Assembly: GCF_036588685.1 (NCBI RefSeq)
Contig: NC_086375.1
Coordinates: 10,161,916-10,225,915 of the forward strand
Source of the DNA: Mytilus trossulus
Taxonomy: Eukaryota; Mollusca; Bivalvia; Mytilida; Mytilidae
DNA: 64,000 bases
Direction of reading: 5' to 3'
In this document: in pieces, positions 34,201 to 49,200 of the stretch
Numbering within the stretch: position 1 is the first letter of the stretch
How the letters are laid out: every line of letters starts with the position of its first letter
Translations under genes and position numbers: made by a program
The notes under the pieces: generated by a model
Databases searched by the model: none
Told to the model about the DNA's origin: nothing
The model's input: only the letters and a program-made list of their open reading frames with translations

Positions 34201-37200
34201 AGGTACTAGTGCCTCTTAGGCTCATTTGTACTGCAGTGTTCTGTCTGACAGTTGCATGTATGAATGGATGTTTATTGTCAATAATTACACAAGCAACAAA
34301 TGAGATGCATTTTGTGCATTTGTGGACGATAACATATTTATGCAATATGTATATGATGCCTGTATTAATTTGTATAGGACCAAACTACTAAGCAGGAATC
34401 TTAATTTACTAGTTCATAAGGTAATTTTCTGTCAAGTCATGTCACTCAAACCAGACATATTGTTCAGACTCCAATCCAACTAGACTTTGCACTTATTTGA
34501 GATGTTCTTGAGAATTTTTCGAAGCATATCATCAGATACCAATTTTAAAGTCTTTCATTGGACCTGGCATTAGATTTAACCCATAAACGTCCTGTCTCGA
34601 GGCATGCAGGCAGGTTACTGTAACAGCATTTTATTGTGACAGTACATTTGTACATGTACATGTTATAGAATGAATTGATGGTTAATCTTTTCACCAAAAC
34701 ATCATCTTCGTGTGTGGGTTATCTATTATTTATTTTTTTCGGGCATGTTTTGAAGTTCACTAAAGTAGAACCAGATTTTTTTTAAAAACACCTTCAAAGG
34801 CATAATAGGATCAATGATAAACATGTATGAAAAGCTCAGAACAGAATATATTTATATTGCCTTATGTTTGTGATGATTATATAGTCTTGGCATTATTTTA
34901 TTGAAAATCTTTACAATGATATTTGATAACTGGGCCAAGGTTGTGAAAATTTACAAATAAACTTGGAAAGTTTAACAATTTTTGTATTGATGTGAGTTTT
35001 ACTACCTTTTAAAGATAAGTCTATCACTTTCCTTTTATCTTAGGGAAGAGTGTAGTGTGGGTGTGATCAACAATACACCGACAGGTGATCCTATGGACAT
35101 TTAAATCTTCTCCAAATTAAGTAAATCCATCATACCATAATTGAAGAGTGTTTATCTGGTCTAGATAATAAGCTTTCTATTACAATGACACCACAGGTAT
35201 CATACAATCACATTAACTAATAGGTCCATTATGACCAAATTTGATATATCATTACTGGGGATTTACGGCTATATTGGGTTTGACCCGACTCTGAGGTTGT
35301 CCAGTAATGGCTCTTTTTCTGTGTTTTTTTTTTTTATTTCTATATTTTTTTGGAAGTTATTGGAAAGATGATGCTGGCGGAATCTCTTTCATTGTATTAT
35401 TTTTATTTCTGTATTTTTTGGAAGTTAATGGAAAAACGATGTTGGGAGAATCTTTTTAATTGTATTTTTTTATTTCGGTATTCTTTGGATATTATATACA
35501 TTGTATTCAGAGGATGACGTTCATGATACAATCTCTATTGATTAAATCTGCTTGTTAGATGTAATAGATATATACTATACATTGTATATAATACCACATG
35601 TATGAAATGAATGCTGTATGAATAAACACCATATGGGGTAATGGTCATTATTATGAGACATCAGGCCTACAATGAGCACAAAGAGGTTACCACACAGCCA
35701 TGTCCATGTGTCTTTCTGGCCATTCATTTATTGTGTTTTGTTACGAATTAAATTTTTATGTTGGGGAATATACTATTGATGTCAAGTCTGTTAGACGTAA
35801 TCACAAATTTACTAGATTACATCATAACATGTAGGGTGAATATGGGATTCATATATTGTAATGACGCTTGTCATTGTACATGTACTACATATTTTTTTTC
35901 TCAAGATGTCTTTTGCTTTTTCAGCTGTTTGTTTCTGAAAATAATACATAATTCAACATATGAAACGATTTCACCATGCTTAATAAGTGAAATTGATCAA
36001 AAAATAATAACTGAAGAAAACTAAAACAGCAATGAAATTTTAGAAATCTATCATTTGTCTATAAAAATCTTCAGATTAACAAAATGAATTTATGTAACTA
36101 ATGGTAATTTTCCAGTCTTTGGAAAAGTAGATGCTAAATGTAAAAAATTCTGCAAAGAAACAAAATGTTGCAATGGAGTTGTAAATTAAAGCAATTGTAT
36201 CATTGAGTTTGTGCAGCAGCAATTCAACATCCCTTTAGGGTCCTGATAATGCAAATAATGACTACTATGTGTATTGTAACTTTAATATAACACAGTTTTC
36301 TGTTCCATTGTAGTATATGTGTGATTTTTAGTACAAATCAATCTACTTCAAGTACGAACAATAATACTAAACGTCTCACTTCTAACAGAGTGCTCCCTTA
36401 TGTCTGTATCAATTTACAGTATGATCATGATGATACTTGATATTGTTTGATACTTCTGAATTTTCTATCTGTTTTGTCCAGCACTCCAGAGGGAAAAGTT
36501 TAAGGTGATGAAAGTTTCTCAGGGTTTAGGACTGGACTCGGTACTAGTGGTCTCATCATTCTAATAACTTTGTCTTTCTCTTTTGTTGTTTTTTGTTGCA
36601 AATCACTCAACATAATACTAGCTACATGTATATATAGCTAGTCCTGGATTCAGGATTTTCCAAATATGAATTGGGAACAATTGTCCCATGAGATGGCTCA
36701 AAACACCCTGCGTTTTCGTTTTCTCAAAATCCTGGCAAAAGTACATGTAAAAGAATGAAAGGATGTGAGTTTTCAATTTAACATTTTATAGTTATATTTA
36801 TATACAATATTCTTCTACAATTGTTTTGTTAAACACACAAAGCTAGTTATATAAACAGAGCCTGTGGGTCTTATCCTACATATGTCTGTCTCATACATTC
36901 TCATTGCCTAGAGAACTGTACATTGTATTATAAGATCTAGACCATGTTAGGTGTGTTTTTAATGAGAAATATTGTAAAACAGCATTTTACCTAACAAATT
37001 ATAAATTCAAAATAGTGTAAAGCAGCCAGAAAATAAAAAAACACCAACATCAAGTTGCGTATTTCTTATTCAGGTAAAGATTATTAAAAAATAACCAGGT
37101 GCTTTATTGTAAAAAGATGTTATTAAAGGATTTTTAAAACTTTATTTAAGGTGTTTTGATGTTTCAAGGAGAATTTAAGTGGGTAACATGAAAAAATATG

Positions 37201-40200
37201 TATGTTGACATCCCGTAATTATACTTTCACCATCGGCCAGACTGTTATGTTTGATAAATCGGGCTTGTTCACATTTACATAAGAAATTTAAAAACATTTG
37301 TATGTTGTCAACTTATGTAGTTTTCGATTCAAATCTTTTGTAATATATAATTGCTTAAGGACATTTTTTAAAACACAAATAATTATGTGAGGTCAAACAA
37401 TTTACAGTTGTTAATGAACGAATTTGCATTGTTCACTTTTAAAGTTCTAAAAAACTACTTATTAACGTCAACAAGAATATATTTTAAAGTGAAACTTTTC
37501 TGAAGGGGTATAATAATTGTAATTCTACAAAGGTACATTGGTATAGTTTTTCTGTGGCTAAAAAATGTATTGTAAAAAAACAATTTAAAACATGATTAAA
37601 TTTTAATAATTTTTTTAAATCAATTCCAGTTCTTAAGGTTCATAAATAGGAACTTTTGCACAACCACCATGACCACTGCAAACGAAAGTTTATGACTGCT
37701 GTTTAAAAAAACCTCAACTCGCAATTGATTTGTGAATAAATATCATTTTGTAAATTTCTGAATCTGATCTTTTTTTCTCCAGTTTCAGTTTACATTTCAA
37801 TTTGGTGTACTAAATATTTCCCGATGTTTATTTTTGTGTTGTAAAAATAAGGTTATATAAGATCTTTGCCTTGTATTACATGTACAAAATGTATACAAGT
37901 GAAATAGTATATGTATAAATTGACTTTATATGTATACAATTACGGTTGTATACTATACATGGAACGAAGTCTATATTTCAAGGTCAAGTCACATATTTAT
38001 TTTGCTTGTCCCCCACATATATATCTTTAGACTTCCTACAAAGACATGCTTTTCATCGCTGCAGGTCACTATATTTAAGATCAACGATAACAGACCACCG
38101 GATTTTAATTCAATTCAATTCAAGTTTAATGATGTGCAAAATATTTATGTAATATTTATTAACATTTAATGTAGATAACATTTATAAGACACAGTTTGTT
38201 CGTTGAATCGTAGCTCTCACTGTATACATACATAAGACACAGTTTGTTCGTTGAATCGAAGCCTTCACTATATACATTTTATTTATAATTTTGTATAATG
38301 CATTCATGAGTTACAAAGATGAAGTAGAACATTTTAAACTGCCCTCATTCAAATCTTTTATCACATATTTATACACAAGTTTTTTTTAGAGTCATATCAG
38401 TTCAATATTTTGTCATTTTTAGAAGACTTTAATTGAGTTTCTTGCTTGTTTAAATGATGTTAAAAAAGTAAACATATATATATATGAATAAACGAATATG
38501 TCAAGACTAAAATAGATATTTGGACCAAAGCTGTCAACACAATTGGTTCTTTCTTTTTCATTAAAAGATGCCATATTTATATATTAATGGTTTTTCAAAT
38601 GAAAAAGGTAGTTCTCATGTACAAATTAATTGAAGGGCGAGTAACATCTTTGAGTTGGAGAGACCAATAGTAATCTGTTGATCACTATTTTGGCAATAAC
38701 ATAAAATTGAGAATGGAAAAGTTGTTGATGTTTACATTATTATGACAATCTAACTCTTCAGCTTCAAACTTGCATACAAGTATCAACAGTTCATTTGTCC
38801 ATCTTACTTGTATCTCGGGATAATATCCATTCTCATTAACTTTGAAATGGAATTTGCTCCATTTGTAAACAAAGCTTGAATATGCAAATTTAAAAGAAAA
38901 TAAATTTGAAAAAGAAAATTAAAGAAAACGATTGTTATTTTACCTAAATATTTGAGCTTTTTCAATTGCTATATATATACAATGTAGTATCAATTAAACA
39001 GGAATTGGGGTGCTGCACATTAGTAATAAGGACAGATGCCAGCTCTAGCTTAAAACTATGTTTGTATTGACTCAGGTCTATTGATTTGCACTTGTATTGA
39101 GATGTTTCCAAGGCAGTTTTAATTAACTAATAAGTTACAAGGTTTACTGTGTTACTGAGTATTGCATATAATTAGAGGGATAAAAATGTAGATTTGAGGT
39201 ATTCATTAATGAATCTTCAACACAAAAACATATGCTGAGGACAAACATGTCAAAATAAGGTGCAGATATAAATTCATAGAGATGGGATACTGTGGATTCT
39301 TTTTTTTTCGTGTGTACAAATTTTGTGGATTGAGGAAAACTTGCATTTTTATGGATATTTCCTTTCATATTTTTGCCAAAGTCTGCAATTTCCTTGACCT
39401 ATGGGAATGTGATCCAGTGAGTTTTATCATCAAATCCACAAAAAATTGTTTTTTAATTCCCTTCAACTTCTCTTTTGATTTGGCTGATTAGCGATATTGA
39501 TTTATATATGCACCACTGATGATTCTTGTGTACATTTAATGTGCTTCTACCTTTAAACTGATATATACTGGACTGCACAAACATGGGTTGCAGGAATAAA
39601 CGTCAATTAACTTAAAACATTAAAAGACGCTTTTCAAATGTTAATGATCGTGAGTGTAAATTAAAACATTTACAAATATATTCACAGATTGAAGATATAA
39701 ACATCATTTGAAAATCAATTGACCTGTCCACATGGTATCCTAAATATTAACTTTTTCCAATTGCTTCATGAAAAGACTAGAACAGGCTCTATTTAGAAAT
39801 GTCATTATTTTTTGATAACATAATTTTCATTGTTGCATCTACGGAATATGATGCAAAAGATTGAGAATACTATGTTGCTGCATGCACAAAGGAATTTCTG
39901 TGAAATTTACCTGACAATGCACATTGTTTGCAAACCATTTTATTCTGTTTTCTCTGCAGCAAACAGATATATTTCGGTACAAGTGTCTTCATCAGTACCA
40001 GGCCCATAACCAGGAATTTCCTAGGGGGTTGGGGTTCGTTGGACTCATGAACTTGAATTTAACAGTCACAATTTGAACAAAACGTTGACTTTAACAGTGC
40101 TTATTTGATTTCAAGGGGGGGGGGGGGGTTCCAACCCCCAAACCCCTCTGGCTACGGGTATGAGAACCACAATAATCTAAAGGTAACAGAAATCAAAGAT

Positions 40201-43200
40201 TTTATAGCATGGGATAATACTATCTTAAGCAATATGAATTTTTAGTATACATGTACTTGTCAATAGACTTAGGCACACTTATTTAAAGGTCGCAGAAATC
40301 AAGGATTCTATATAACATGAAATTATACCATCTAATAGATATTTTGTTTGGTAAACTAAAGGTTTATGCAATCTCCATGTGAGTTATATTTCTGATGCAT
40401 AATAAAGATACATTTAATTGCTTTCTTGTTCCTTTGGCATTTAAATTGTCTTCGCTTTATTATGATAAGCAATTTCTGCTTTTTGTCTTTATTTTTTTCA
40501 TCTGCGAAATATAAGACTGCGATTCTCTGCAACTGCAAATATCTTTGTTTTGAGAAAAAGGTTAATTCCTCTGCTTTTCGTTGATATGTAAAATGAATAA
40601 TAGAAATACTAGATATTTGCTTGTTTTTCCTGAGACAGATGATCGGTGGTTAGGTATTTGGTATGTAAAGAAGATATTGTTATAATGAGTTTCATATGTT
40701 AGCAGTTGTCTTTGAAGGACCTTGAGTTTTCAATAGTTTAGAAGTAGTATATGTCGGTAGATAATGATAGATAGCAATTAAAGTCATGTGGTGGATCCAG
40801 CTGACATAGAATCTTGCATGTAATTGTTACTGTTACACCTGGCAGAGATCTAATCTATTTCCCAGTATGGTTTTTTTGTATGTGTGAAAGTGTTGTAATG
40901 TTAAGTTGATCTGGTTTGCCCTGAATATTTTGCCTCACACAATGTCTTGGACTTATTATATTTATATTTTGAAAGATATGAATTATTTATATCTTTTAGC
41001 AATAAAAACATTTATTTTATGAAAATAACTGTTTTTAGATGAATTTTTGCATAAAAGAATAAATTTTGATGCAGATATTTTAAATATTTAATTTCAGTAT
41101 GCATCTTTCATCAGAAAGAAATATAATAGTTTTAATCTTGGAAGCTGTTTATATTGAACTATATCTGTTCAGTTTAAGAGTAAAAGTTGAAAGCTAAATA
41201 GTTTGATGATAATCTTTTGATAAACATTCTTACTGAAAATGTTGTATATGTGAGGGGGGATAGATCCTTTAGGGACTCTCAGTCTGGGATCGCTGTTTTT
41301 TAGCTGGAGATTTTGGGATTGACCCTTTCGGGATCCGGGAATTCTTTTAATGAATTTTTACGATGTCCTTATTTTAATTTATTTCATTTAGGGACCTCTA
41401 GATTTTGTGTTTTAAGGCCGGGATCAGGACCCCACCTACCCCCCTTATATGTAAACAGTATACTGGTTTTCAATGTTCATTGTAGTTTGGCACCTGTCCG
41501 AAACAAAATCATATGATATCTAGTTATTATAGAACTCACAAACAAATGGACAATCAGTCATCACAAAAAACCTATGGTAATTATCTGTAATCAATTCTTA
41601 AAATACATCTAGGGTAAAAATTTGGACAAAAAATACCCATCTGCCATTGAAAAAAAAAACATCAGTATTGAGAGAAGTTATTCAAAGTTCTGGTCAGTCT
41701 TCATGTAATTTAGAAATTTACCTTAATTAAACATACGTACATCTTTGTTTTATAAAGAAATATTACTTTTAAAAACATTATGTTATTCAAAGTCCTGTTC
41801 AATTTTCACATATTGTAGAAATTGACCTCATACTCATATTTGAAATAATGTGACTTGAACATTATATTTTATTCTAAGTTCAGGTCAGTTTACATGTAGT
41901 GGAGAAATTGACCCCAATTTAACATACATCTTCGTATTATAAAAGAATGCGATTTGAACATTATATGTACAAATATTTAACGTTTTAAGGGTTTGTTTGC
42001 ATACCTGAATGACCAATAAACGGCCTTATGTTTGTTTTGTTTCTTTAATCGTTTGAGGTTATTTACCTTAACAAGTCAATCAAATTTAAACTCTAATTGT
42101 TAGTTTTGTTGGTTATATTGATGAACTTCCGATAGAATTTTGACGAATGTGTAAACCATTTCATGTTTAAGTATATATTGTGTTTTTGGGTTATCTTAGA
42201 ACATGTGTATCCTAATCCTTAGGTCAATAAATGTTTAGATATCTAATTAACAACCAGGTGATATAGATATTTATGACATATGCTTTACCTTTTATAACAT
42301 GTACAAGTTTACATGAATTACAAAAGTAAATATAATTTATAGATGTGATTTTTCAACCCCTTTGACAAACATTTTCACTGTCAAACTGTTTTTGAAGCAT
42401 TCCATAAATTTAAATCAAATTTTGGTTATTAAAGACAGAAGACACAACATTTTCTTTAGATAGTTTCTTTAGATACTGTTCTTGTTTATAGAGTTGGTTA
42501 GCATCAATCCATCTGCACATTTATTTTTCTGTGTTGATTTTTCTTCCAAATTTTCATTGATACACTCATGTATCAACGATATTCCACCATCATAAGCCTT
42601 TGAATTAGTACATCAAAGTCTGGGTCACTAATTTTACCTACACTGACTCCACCTTCTGTTAGATGTGTTAGTTTACAGATAAAATCCCTCTCAGTGTCAA
42701 ACCAAATATTACAGAATTGGTAATTTGGTCTTTGATGCTTTTCTCTAAAGCAAATAACTTCAACAAATTATGAAAAGCTTGGTATTGTCTTCTTCTTTGC
42801 AATGCTTATAACATTCAAAACTAAGAACAATTCAAGCAATGTTTTGAATTCAAAAGTGTCTTGGTAGTGGGATGTCTGTCTTTAAGCCGACAGTGCTGTG
42901 AGGAAAAATTTTGCTCAGTCATGGTGCTTGTATAAAGAGGCTTCATTATAATTCATTCAAAGGAGTATGTTTGAAAAGGTCCTAAAATGGCCCCCTTTTT
43001 TAGTGTAAATTTCAAATTCGGATTTATTGACCAATAACACGATAAATTATAGCTGATACATTGACTAGATAGGATATAAGCCATTTTTTTGAAATTTTAC
43101 GTTTCTGCGTTTCATTATGACGTCACAAGTTTATATACTCGTATTGATTTTTCACGAAAAAATCAATGAAAATGGGTAATTTTCCAAAGATTATTTGACA

Positions 43201-46200
43201 GGAAACATAGAGCGCATACGTCGACAGCAAAGATCTTTTAAAATAATGTTTATGAAGGCATTTAACATGTCTTATTTGAATATTAAGCTTGTCGACGCCT
43301 GCGCTCTATGTTTCCTGGTCCTTTATTTGGTTGAAATCCCGCTGATTTTGTCAAATTTCACCAAAATCCCTTATCTTTACCTTTTTGGATTGTAAAAATC
43401 AATGTGTTAGAATTAAACTTTGACAAAAACAGCTCTGTTTAGCTTTCTCACATGTCTTAAAGTCAACTTAAAACAATTATTGTCTTGTCACTATGAACTT
43501 TATAATTGGGGCCAAATATGGCACTTATCAAACTAACTCCTTTGATTAACATTTTACCTGGACTGCTGTACAGACCACAAGTATGCACCTGCTTGATTGT
43601 ATCAGTCTACCTTAAATTCTGGTTATATTAGGAGCCCAAGGACCCCGTAAATTCTAGTTATATTAGGAGCCCAAGGACCCCGAAAAATTCTAGTTATATT
43701 AGGAGCCCAAGGACCCCTTAGATCTGTTAGTCCTAGCTAGACATTTAGTGGTTAGATGATAGAATTCTAGTTATATTAGGAGCCCAAGGACCCCTAAGAT
43801 CTGTTAGACCTAGCTAGACATCTAGTGGTTAGCTGATAGAATTCTAAGTTATATTAGGAACCCAAGGACCCCTAAGACCTGTTAGACCTAGCTAGACAGT
43901 TAGTGGTTAGATGATAGAATTGTAGTTATATTAGGAGCCCAAGGACCCCTTAGACCTGTTAGACCTAGCTAGACATTTAGTGGTTAGATGATAGAATTGT
44001 AGTTATATTAGGAGCCCAAGGAGCTCTTAGATCTGTTAGACCTAGCTAGACATTTAGTGGTTAGATGATAGATTTCTAGTTATATTAGGAGCCCAAGGAC
44101 CCCTTAGATCTGTTAGACCTAGCTAGACATCTAGTGGTTAGATGATAGATTTCTAGTTATATTAGGAGCCCAAGGACCCCTAAGATCTGTTGGACCTAGC
44201 TAGACATCTAGTGGTTAGATGATAGATTTCTAGTTATATTAGGAGCCCAAGGACCCCTAAGATCTGTTGGACCTAGCTAGACATCTAGTGGTTAGATGAT
44301 AGATTTCTAGTTATATTAGGAGCCCAAGGACCCCTAAGATCTGTTGGACCTAGCTAGACATCTAGTGGTTAGATGATAGATTTCTAGTTATATTAAGAGC
44401 CCAAGGACCCCTAAGATCTGTTGGACCTAGCTAGACATTTAGTGGTTAGATGATAGAATTCTATTTTGAGGGCTATTTGAGTTTTGTTGTTAACTGAAGA
44501 TTGTCACGTACAAATGAAGAGGATTTGTAAATCTTCAAAAGAACAAGCAGATACAAAATTTCAATTTCTGATCACAACAAAAAGAAGTATTTTTTTTATG
44601 ATATTGGTGTTGTTACTGTATTACAACATATTCATAAGATCACTTAAACAGTTTGTAAAGCATTATATAAATTTATTTATGGCTAAAAGATGAGTAATTC
44701 TATATCAATATATAACATTTGAAGTGACGTAGGTGGTGGTAGGTCAGGTGAAGATTAAAATTTGAGAGGCTGATATAAGCTATTTAATGTTTTTCCCATC
44801 TTTAAAGCTTTTATAAAGCTATAACATAATAGAGTATGAATAAGAAGGTATACATAAAGTTCATTGAAGTAGAAATTAACAGTTAAATTTAATTGTTTCT
44901 TTAAGATTCACTTTGATCATGTCATACAAAGAAAAAAGGGTGTAGTGATCTTAGTATTTTCACCTGCATTTGTTTGTGTGAGGATGAAAAACCACAATTA
45001 TCACCTGAGTGCATTGGTCCATGTGCACCATTATAAGGCCATGAGATAAAATAAGATGTTTTACCTGGGTCGAATATTTGAGAAATGGGGCCTTTCATGT
45101 TCTGTCTACAGTACTTGAGTGGCTGGGGTAATTTGTTTCTGTTGTGTTCTTTTGATTTGTCTATCCAGTATCAGGATGAAAGTTAATTAAGGTAATGCAG
45201 TGCTACTTACCATTTTCATGGATCGTTGAACACAGAAATATGATAGTCTCATATTAAAAATTTTGGTAATGATAGTTTTCCATAAGAGATGGTCACAACA
45301 GCTTGAAATTTGGTACACTTCATCATGTGGATGTGCACTCCTTATAAATTATATGTCAAATTAAGGAATTGACCAAACCTCACTGTCAATGAACATAGAA
45401 ATATAGATTGGGTGGGGTGTGGTGTAATTTGGATGCCCAATCTTGTTATTGCTCACAACACAATAAGGCCATAAAAATTGATGAGACATTTTAGATATTA
45501 CAATTAAGAGATGTTTAAAAATGGTTTGCTACATCCACTGAATTGAACCACATTTAACAATTGATTAATTTGAAAATTAGAATGTTTTGATCTTATTTCA
45601 TTATCCTAAAGGTAGGAATAGGGAACATTCAATGTTTACTTTTCTACATTGGCTAGAGGTATAGGGGAAGGGTTTAGATCTTATAAACATGTTTAACCCC
45701 GCCGCATTGTTGCACCTGTCCCAAGTCAGGAGCCTGTGGCCTTTAAGTCTTGTATTATTTTAATTTTAGTGTCTTGTGTACAATTTGGAAATAAGTACGT
45801 ATGGCGTTCATTATCACTGAACTGGTAAATAATTTTTTTTCTCCAGGCTATGGATATTTCTTAATTTTTTTTTAAGTAATTGAGGATAATTATTTTCTTC
45901 CTAGAATAATTACATCATACAAATAGTTTTTTTTACAGCCAATCTAAACAGACATATAGTTTGTTATAGCCTTGTGTATAATTGTGATAGAAGATAATTT
46001 ATTTCCCAGACACATTCATGTATTCTTTTCATTGTAGCATGACATTGTAACAATGATAATTACTTCAATACACCATTAATTAATGTAATGGCATGATCAA
46101 GGACCATCTATTATTGTTATTATGCCTTTTGTAGTTTCTTTTCATCAATGCATATAATATAGAATGAAGATTTTTGTGCCTTTTTTATCAAGTGATATTA

Positions 46201-49200
46201 TCATATTGGTGATTTGTGAGAGAGTACTGTCGTGGGATTTTTTTATATGTCCTTGTTTAATATAAAAAGATTGTAATTAGATTATTTCTAGATTTTATTT
46301 TGTTGTGAATCTGTGTTGATGCATCTGTTCATGAGATGATTTTTTTATCACTTACCAATCTTCACACAGAGATTTTGTATCGTTGACAGATAAATGATGA
46401 AAATCAAATCATTGACGATCCAGGGGGGTTTCCAGTGGTTGGAACCCCCCTTTTTTTTAGACGGTCAATGCATTTGAATGGGAGCATATAGTTGGAACCC
46501 CCCCCCGTTTTTAAAATGACTGGATCTGCCCCTGCAAATTAAGTCTTAATTGATCTATATTTTTATTGATGAAACATTCTTTACCATCTTAATACTGTGC
46601 ATTTTAACTTGCAACTAAGATCATTAAATAAGATTTTATGCTAAGCCATGCTATTTGGTTATGCAATTAGTCAAATATATTGATGGAACAATTATTTGTG
46701 GTATACAGTCGCTGACAATATACAATGCTGGCATATTTTCAAATATTTTGTGTTATTTGCTTTATCATGTTTATGTCCCAAATTCACAATTTTACACAAT
46801 TTTTTTTCTAGTGTCCTTGGAAAAAACTTCTTCGTGCAAAAAAACCATGAATAAACTTTTAAATTCAAATATTTATTGCCATATAAACTTTAAAGTCATA
46901 AGAAACGAGTGACCGGTGAAAAATAAAGTTCTTCCTATTCTTAAACCAATGCATACAAACATCATAAACTTAGTCTTCTGTGCTCGAATTTATCATTTTT
47001 TTCGTGTAAATTTCGTATAATCGTCAATTTTTTTTTCAATCGGTCAGTGTTGTTGTGAAAATATGGCAGGTAATTAAAGTTCGTGTTTTGAAGCCGAAGT
47101 TTAACGATTGTCACCTGTTTGTCAACAAGTGACGAAAAATAAACAAAAAAGCATGGAAAATGAGCACGTGTTTAACATGTAAATTCAGATAATAGTTCAT
47201 TTTAAGGACATCCATGCGTATTGTGGTCACCGGATTTTTACGAGATGGGTCACACTGAGTTCACCTTGCATACGGAAAATATATCGGGGGAATTGCTTGC
47301 TGGAAGGAAGCAATTCAAATAAAGTAAACTTCTTCTAAATATGAATAAATTAAAGAATTTTCTTCAGAAAAAAGTATATGTACATAAGTTTTACAATGAA
47401 AACTATCCATTGAGTTATAAAAAACATATGCATTATTTTTTTTTGATTTGAGGTTTCTTATGACTTTAAACATTAAGTTTGTGACATACAAAATAAGTAA
47501 ACAATATAACTTTAATTTACACATATATATAAATAAAGGAAACAGTAGTATAACGCTGTTCAAAACTCGTAAATCCATGGACAAAAAACAAAATCCGGGT
47601 AACAAACTAAAACCGAGGGAAATGCATTAAATATAATAGGAAAACAACGACACAACACCGAAACGCAACACACACAGAAACGAACCAAGCATCAGACAAA
47701 ATCCCACGAGAATAACAAATATCACATCTAAACCAAATACATGAATTTGGGATAAACAAGTACCGTGCCACGTCTTATCTTAATATCTCAAAAATAAGAG
47801 AAAACAAACGAGACAACATTAAAATGCAACACACACAGAAACGAACAATAATATAACAATGGCCATCTTCCTGACTTGGTACATGAACGTAAACATAATC
47901 ATTCAATTACAGTGAGTAGTTCAGTGTCCCCTGTCCTCATTTCCATTGATTTTTTTTTATGTAGGACCCCAATCTATTTACTTTTCTTCATCAGAATAGT
48001 CTTTAACAGAAAAATTTACTCCAAATTGTTAAAAGAAATGTTTCTTAGTTCCCATATTGGATAAATACATCATCACATGCATTATTCTTAGTTATATAAA
48101 CATGTATGTTTGTCTATTTTGAAAACATTTTTTACTCGGGTAAATTAATCAATGAGTGATAGATTTCTCCTAAAAGAAATTTAAAGTTCCCAGTGAATAA
48201 ACTACACAGAGAATAAAAGCTATTGTATTTAATTGATGTGACAGAAGAACTGGCAAAAGTTTAAATCAACAGGTATCTTTCAAGTGAATCTGTGGAAAAG
48301 TATCATTGGGTTCGCAATAAGTATTTTAGAACAACTTGATAATGATATCTATGTTTACATTTCAGATGTGTGGTAGTGCTATTAAATGGGAAGAAACAAT
48401 CACATATAATCAACTCTTGTAAAAAGACCATCACAGCTGTCAAGTTCTCTAAAGATGGCAAAAATATTGTCACAGGGGAGGTAAGTCATTATTTTCATGT
48501 AAAGGATTATTTTTACAGATATAGAAATGGAAATTTATTTTCCATAGTACATAAAAGAGGGTCGGAAGATACCAGAGGGACAGCCAAACTCATTGATTGA
48601 AAAAAAAACTGACAACGCCATGGCTAAAAAATAAAAAGACCAACAGACAAATAATAGTACACAAGACACAACATAGTTAACTTAAGACTTAAAGCAAGAC
48701 AAACTCCACCAAAAACTGGGGATGATCTCAGGTGCTCCGACAGGGTAAGCAGATCCTACTCCACATGTGGCAAATGTATTGAAACATAATTACAAGATAT
48801 CAATAATGTCATTTAATGTTGAAGTATTTTAGAATGCATTCTTATTTTTGACTTATCATATTGACTTTCATCTGTTTATTTTTTGTTTCAGTGTGGTCAT
48901 CAACCTGCAGTACGTGTATGGGATGTGGAAGAAAAAATACAAGTGGCCGAATTCTATGGACACAAGTTTGGCATTAACTGTGTGGTAATATTATATTACT
49001 GTTGAATTTTCTATGTCACAACATCTGAAATGTATAATTGAGATTTATAGCTGCTAGTGATATGATGATTTGATTTGGAAAAAAAAAATGTTGAATTTTA
49101 GATATATAGAAAAAACAACCTGTTGCACTGTCTATAGTCCATCATAAACAATTAAACTCAGCTTTTCTTTAGTTTCTCTGAAAATATAGATTTCTTATAT

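Larger units (their letters stand above)
33297..48365 (+). other. Intron 2 of the WDR62-like gene (15 kb)
   Basis: Apart from the arrays listed separately it contains a 48-bp duplicate near 38,184-38,278, a 68-bp duplicate near 35,335-35,490, family G (40,000-40,165, G-rich, shared with 60,050-60,205), family H (41,250-41,445), family A 5' half (45,640-45,840) and family F (47,538-47,776). Short ORFs look incidental. Confidence 0.55.

Noticed and set aside
35758-36024. 88-codon ORF in intron 2
   Set aside because: No domain, biased composition and no splice sites that would join it in frame.
43617-44463. Regularly spaced repeat as CRISPR
   Set aside because: Units are contiguous 77-bp tandem copies without unique spacers, in an animal intron.
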